From NCBI GenBank assembly GCA_965208025.1, contig OZ242302.1:1612001-1676000 (forward strand): DNA of 64,000 nt, given 5' to 3'. Position 1 is the stretch's first letter, and the number at the start of each line of letters is the position of its first letter. This document shows, piece by piece, positions 62,057 to 64,000 of the stretch. The notes beneath the pieces were generated by a model. It had not been told where the DNA came from. It worked only from the letters and a program-made list of their open reading frames with translations, and made no database searches. The stretch is from Bin80 sp965208025. Its GTDB lineage: Bacteria; Bacteroidota; Rhodothermia; Rhodothermales; Bin80. Both the position numbers and the translations under genes were made by a program.

Positions 62057-62854
62057 TTAGGAAGTGGGAGATTCAGGTCCTTCGCTCGCGTTTTCTTGTC
62101 GCCGTTGGGCTACTTCTAACCGATAACTCGGCAGATGAAGCTCTAAGACCACACAATGATGCACCAATCGGTCCACGGCGGCGGTTGCGTGCATTGGATC
62201 ATAAAAGATGCTCTCCCATTGCGAGAAGGGCAGGTGGCTGGTCAGGAGCACGCTCTTGCGCTCATAGCACGCAGCCAAAAACTGGAACAGGGCTTCCATC
62301 TCTTCCCGACTATGCTTCACATAACCCAGTCCATCAATGAGAATCCCATCAAAGCGTAGCAACTGCTGAATGAAGGGTTGGAGTCCTTGCTCCTGTTTTG
62401 CACGAAGTAACGCGTCAACCAGCGCATCCGAGGGGTAAAAGATCAATCGCCGTCCCAGATAAATCAATTCTTGCCCCAGTGCGCACATCAGATGCGTCTT
62501 TCCGCTCCCCGTAGGGCCCAGCACCAGCACATTCTCGTTCCGATCCAGAAAGCCACCTTCCAGTAGCCTGCGCAACTGATGATCCAGCTTCAACGGTAAC
62601 CGCGTTCGCTCAAACGAAGCCAACGTTTTGGATAAGGGCAGCTGAGAAGCCCGTAGAGCGCGCTGAATACGGTTGTGAGTACGTGATTGCTGTTCCTGCT
62701 CAATCAACGTCAGCAAAAAGTGCTCAAAACTCATAGATTCACGACGGGCAAGGTCTGCCGCTTCATGGAGCGCCATGCGAATGCCCGGCATCCGTAACGA
62801 CCGGAGTCCACGTTCAATCCCTCGCTCCAAGTCCTTTGAGGATTTGTTGTTCAT
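62057..62854 (-). CDS. istB: IS21-family helper ATPase IstB (second element)
   Basis: About 265 aa from ATG 62854, which has a strong GGAGGG ribosome site and overlaps the istA stop (ATGA). An upstream start at 62887 lies inside istA and is rejected. The N-terminal helical region is LRSLRMPGIRMALHEAADLARRESMSFEHFLLTLIEQE, Walker A is LGPTGSGKTHLM at about residues 110-121 and Walker B is GILIDGLGY. The sequence differs strongly from the first istB, so this is a different IS21 type. Confidence 0.93.
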   Translation of the reverse strand: MNNKSSKDLERGIERGLRSLRMPGIRMALHEAADLARRESMSFEHFLLTLIEQEQQSRTHNRIQRALRASQLPLSKTLASFERTRLPLKLDHQLRRLLEGGFLDRNENVLVLGPTGSGKTHLMCALGQELIYLGRRLIFYPSDALVDALLRAKQEQGLQPFIQQLLRFDGILIDGLGYVKHSREEMEALFQFLAACYERKSVLLTSHLPFSQWESIFYDPMHATAAVDRLVHHCVVLELHLPSYRLEVAQRRQENASEGPESPTS

Positions 62855-64000
62855 CTCAAACCCTCCGTCAAAAGCCCATCGTAACAACCCAGATCCACGG
62901 TCGCTTCCGCATCTGGCGCCTGGAGATATGCTTCCACCGCTACAACCGTAATCGGATGCTGATCTGCAAGCAAATGTGCTAAGGCCGCCTCAACCCCTGA
63001 TTCACTCTCAGTTGCCGCCAGAAACAAGAACTTCAAATACACCTTGTCCGATTGAGGACTGCCCAGATTGGACGCTTGGAGACAGTCATACGCCCTACGG
63101 AAGGTCTGTGTGGGAAAAAGGTCTGCGCGGTAGCGATACCCTGCAAATGCACCCGGCTTTCGGATTAGACTCCGAATCACATGGCGGTAATGAATTGAAT
63201 GCGCTCCCTCTCCACAGAGACGCGGCATCTGCTCTTGAAGTCTATGCCGAGACCATACCTCGATTCGCTGAGCATACAAGCGAACCTCCACCCATTGTCC
63301 AATCAGCGTACTGGGAACCGAATAGTGATTCTTCTTCACCAGAATCGTGCTCCCCTTACTGACACGAACCCGCCGTCGTTCACAGGAATCCAGAGGACGG
63401 AGCGGTAATGCCTTGAAGAACGCTCGTTCCTCATTCAGTTTCGATTGCCGGTGCGCATTCAAGCGGGAGGTGAGTTTTCCCAAAAATCGCTCGTAGGCAT
63501 CTAAACTCTCAAAGTCACGGTCTCCGCGGAGCGTGAGCGCACTCTGCACCGCATTCTTGAGGCGGTGACGGCTTTGTTCTACCTTCCCATTCTCGTGTGG
63601 ACACCGGGGGTGCGTTCGACGAGGTTCTACCCCGTAGTGCACCATCAATGCCGTGTAGGATCCCGTAAATTCCTCCGAATCACCTCCTCCCCCGTTCTTG
63701 ACCGCACAACTCATGGAATCCGTTTGATGCGTCTGTGGGACTCCACCAAGTTCCGTCACCGCCTTTTCAAATCCTGCCGCCAATGCCACAAAACTCTCGG
63801 ACTCGCACACCATGACGGACTCCCAATTGGAGTACGTCAACACAAAATGGTACAACAAATGCCGGAATCGGACCCCACCAATCGTAATCTCCAACGAATT
63901 CATGTACGTAAAGTCCGATTGGGCACATTCCCCAGGGGAATACTCCTGCGCAAAGAACACTTCCTTCGGACGGTGCGCTTTCCATCCCTGTACCCGACGT
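62851..64000 (-). CDS. istA: IS21-family transposase IstA (partial, 5' end outside window)
   Basis: Open to the window edge; the visible part begins RRVQGWKAHRPKEVFFAQEYSPGE and is about 383 codons. The integrase core shows Asp in CAQSDFTYMN, Asp in HQTDSMSCAVKNG and Glu in HENGKVEQSRHRLKNA, consistent with DDE. The C-terminal KNHYSVPSTLIGQWVEVRLY matches IstA proteins. A GTG at 63960 is not the true start, because the frame stays open and family-like upstream. Confidence 0.93.
   Translation of the reverse strand, partial: RRVQGWKAHRPKEVFFAQEYSPGECAQSDFTYMNSLEITIGGVRFRHLLYHFVLTYSNWESVMVCESESFVALAAGFEKAVTELGGVPQTHQTDSMSCAVKNGGGGDSEEFTGSYTALMVHYGVEPRRTHPRCPHENGKVEQSRHRLKNAVQSALTLRGDRDFESLDAYERFLGKLTSRLNAHRQSKLNEERAFFKALPLRPLDSCERRRVRVSKGSTILVKKNHYSVPSTLIGQWVEVRLYAQRIEVWSRHRLQEQMPRLCGEGAHSIHYRHVIRSLIRKPGAFAGYRYRADLFPTQTFRRAYDCLQASNLGSPQSDKVYLKFLFLAATESESGVEAALAHLLADQHPITVVAVEAYLQAPDAEATVDLGCYDGLLTEGLR

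Larger units (their letters stand above)
62057..64000 (-). mobile_element. partial second IS21-family element (truncated by window edge)
   Basis: istA and istB in ATGA-overlapping order on the minus strand, with istA running off base 64000. The downstream (left) end probably lies within or beside 61843-62056. It differs from the element at 8.2 kb in both proteins, so it is not a second copy of the same IS. Confidence 0.88.

Overview
The window looks like chromosome of a member of the Bacteroidota/Rhodothermota (FCB) group. The main pointers are SprA, the giant translocon barrel of the type IX secretion system (T9SS); several secreted proteins ending in a T9SS-type C-terminal sorting domain; a complete batABCDE aerotolerance set; a parA-parB-DUF5683 cluster; TonB energy transducers; and a probable serine palmitoyltransferase typical of sphingolipid-making bacteria. 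No rRNA, tRNA, SRP RNA or CRISPR-cas locus was recognised.

Layout. 0-7.9 kb is housekeeping: a partial TPM-domain lipoprotein, hisI, then the tight run yidD-moaB-unknown-Ig-like lipoprotein-nnr, a TonB with a strong terminator, a TonB-domain lipoprotein and a PEGA lipoprotein. 8.2-10.8 kb is a complete IS21-family element (istA/istB with matching terminal repeats), followed by a broken 114-bp duplicate of the TonB-domain lipoprotein gene. 11.4-14.6 kb is an ABC-permease pair plus rpiA on the minus strand. 14.8-20.2 kb is a small DUF5989 gene, parA, parB, DUF5683, a serine palmitoyltransferase-like enzyme and a GNAT-like protein that may be its ceramide synthase partner. 20.3-23 kb holds VanZ-like, rhomboid, purQ and YceI genes.

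23-41.3 kb is the most unusual part. A Bat (aerotolerance) cluster appears to be split. DUF58 and DUF4381-like genes lie at 23-24.9 kb and batA-B-C-D-E at 35.9-41.3 kb. About 11 kb of minus-strand accessory DNA lies between them: three full-length secreted double beta-propeller WD40/T9SS proteins, each with 14 repeats by eye, a truncated fourth copy, a dispersed repeat, and a compact restriction-modification operon preceded by two small overlapping ORFs and a perfect inverted repeat.

42-45 kb is a solitary 985-aa N6-adenine methylase fused to a possible nuclease domain. 45-51.5 kb holds a class-III aminotransferase, a STAS protein, the dnaX-ybaB-recR replication/repair operon (dnaX carries an A7 run that could program a short gamma form), and an SSS symporter with a previously uncalled 38-aa membrane ORF directly upstream. 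51.6-61.5 kb holds an SDR enzyme, sprA and lipB. The right edge is a second, different IS21-family element cut by the window end. The roughly 200-bp sequence beside it has a second copy inside the WD40 island.

Functionally, SprA would export the WD40/sorting-domain proteins. The WD40 expansion, two DNA-modification loci and IS elements mark 25-35 kb and 42-45 kb as accessory regions within an otherwise conserved backbone.
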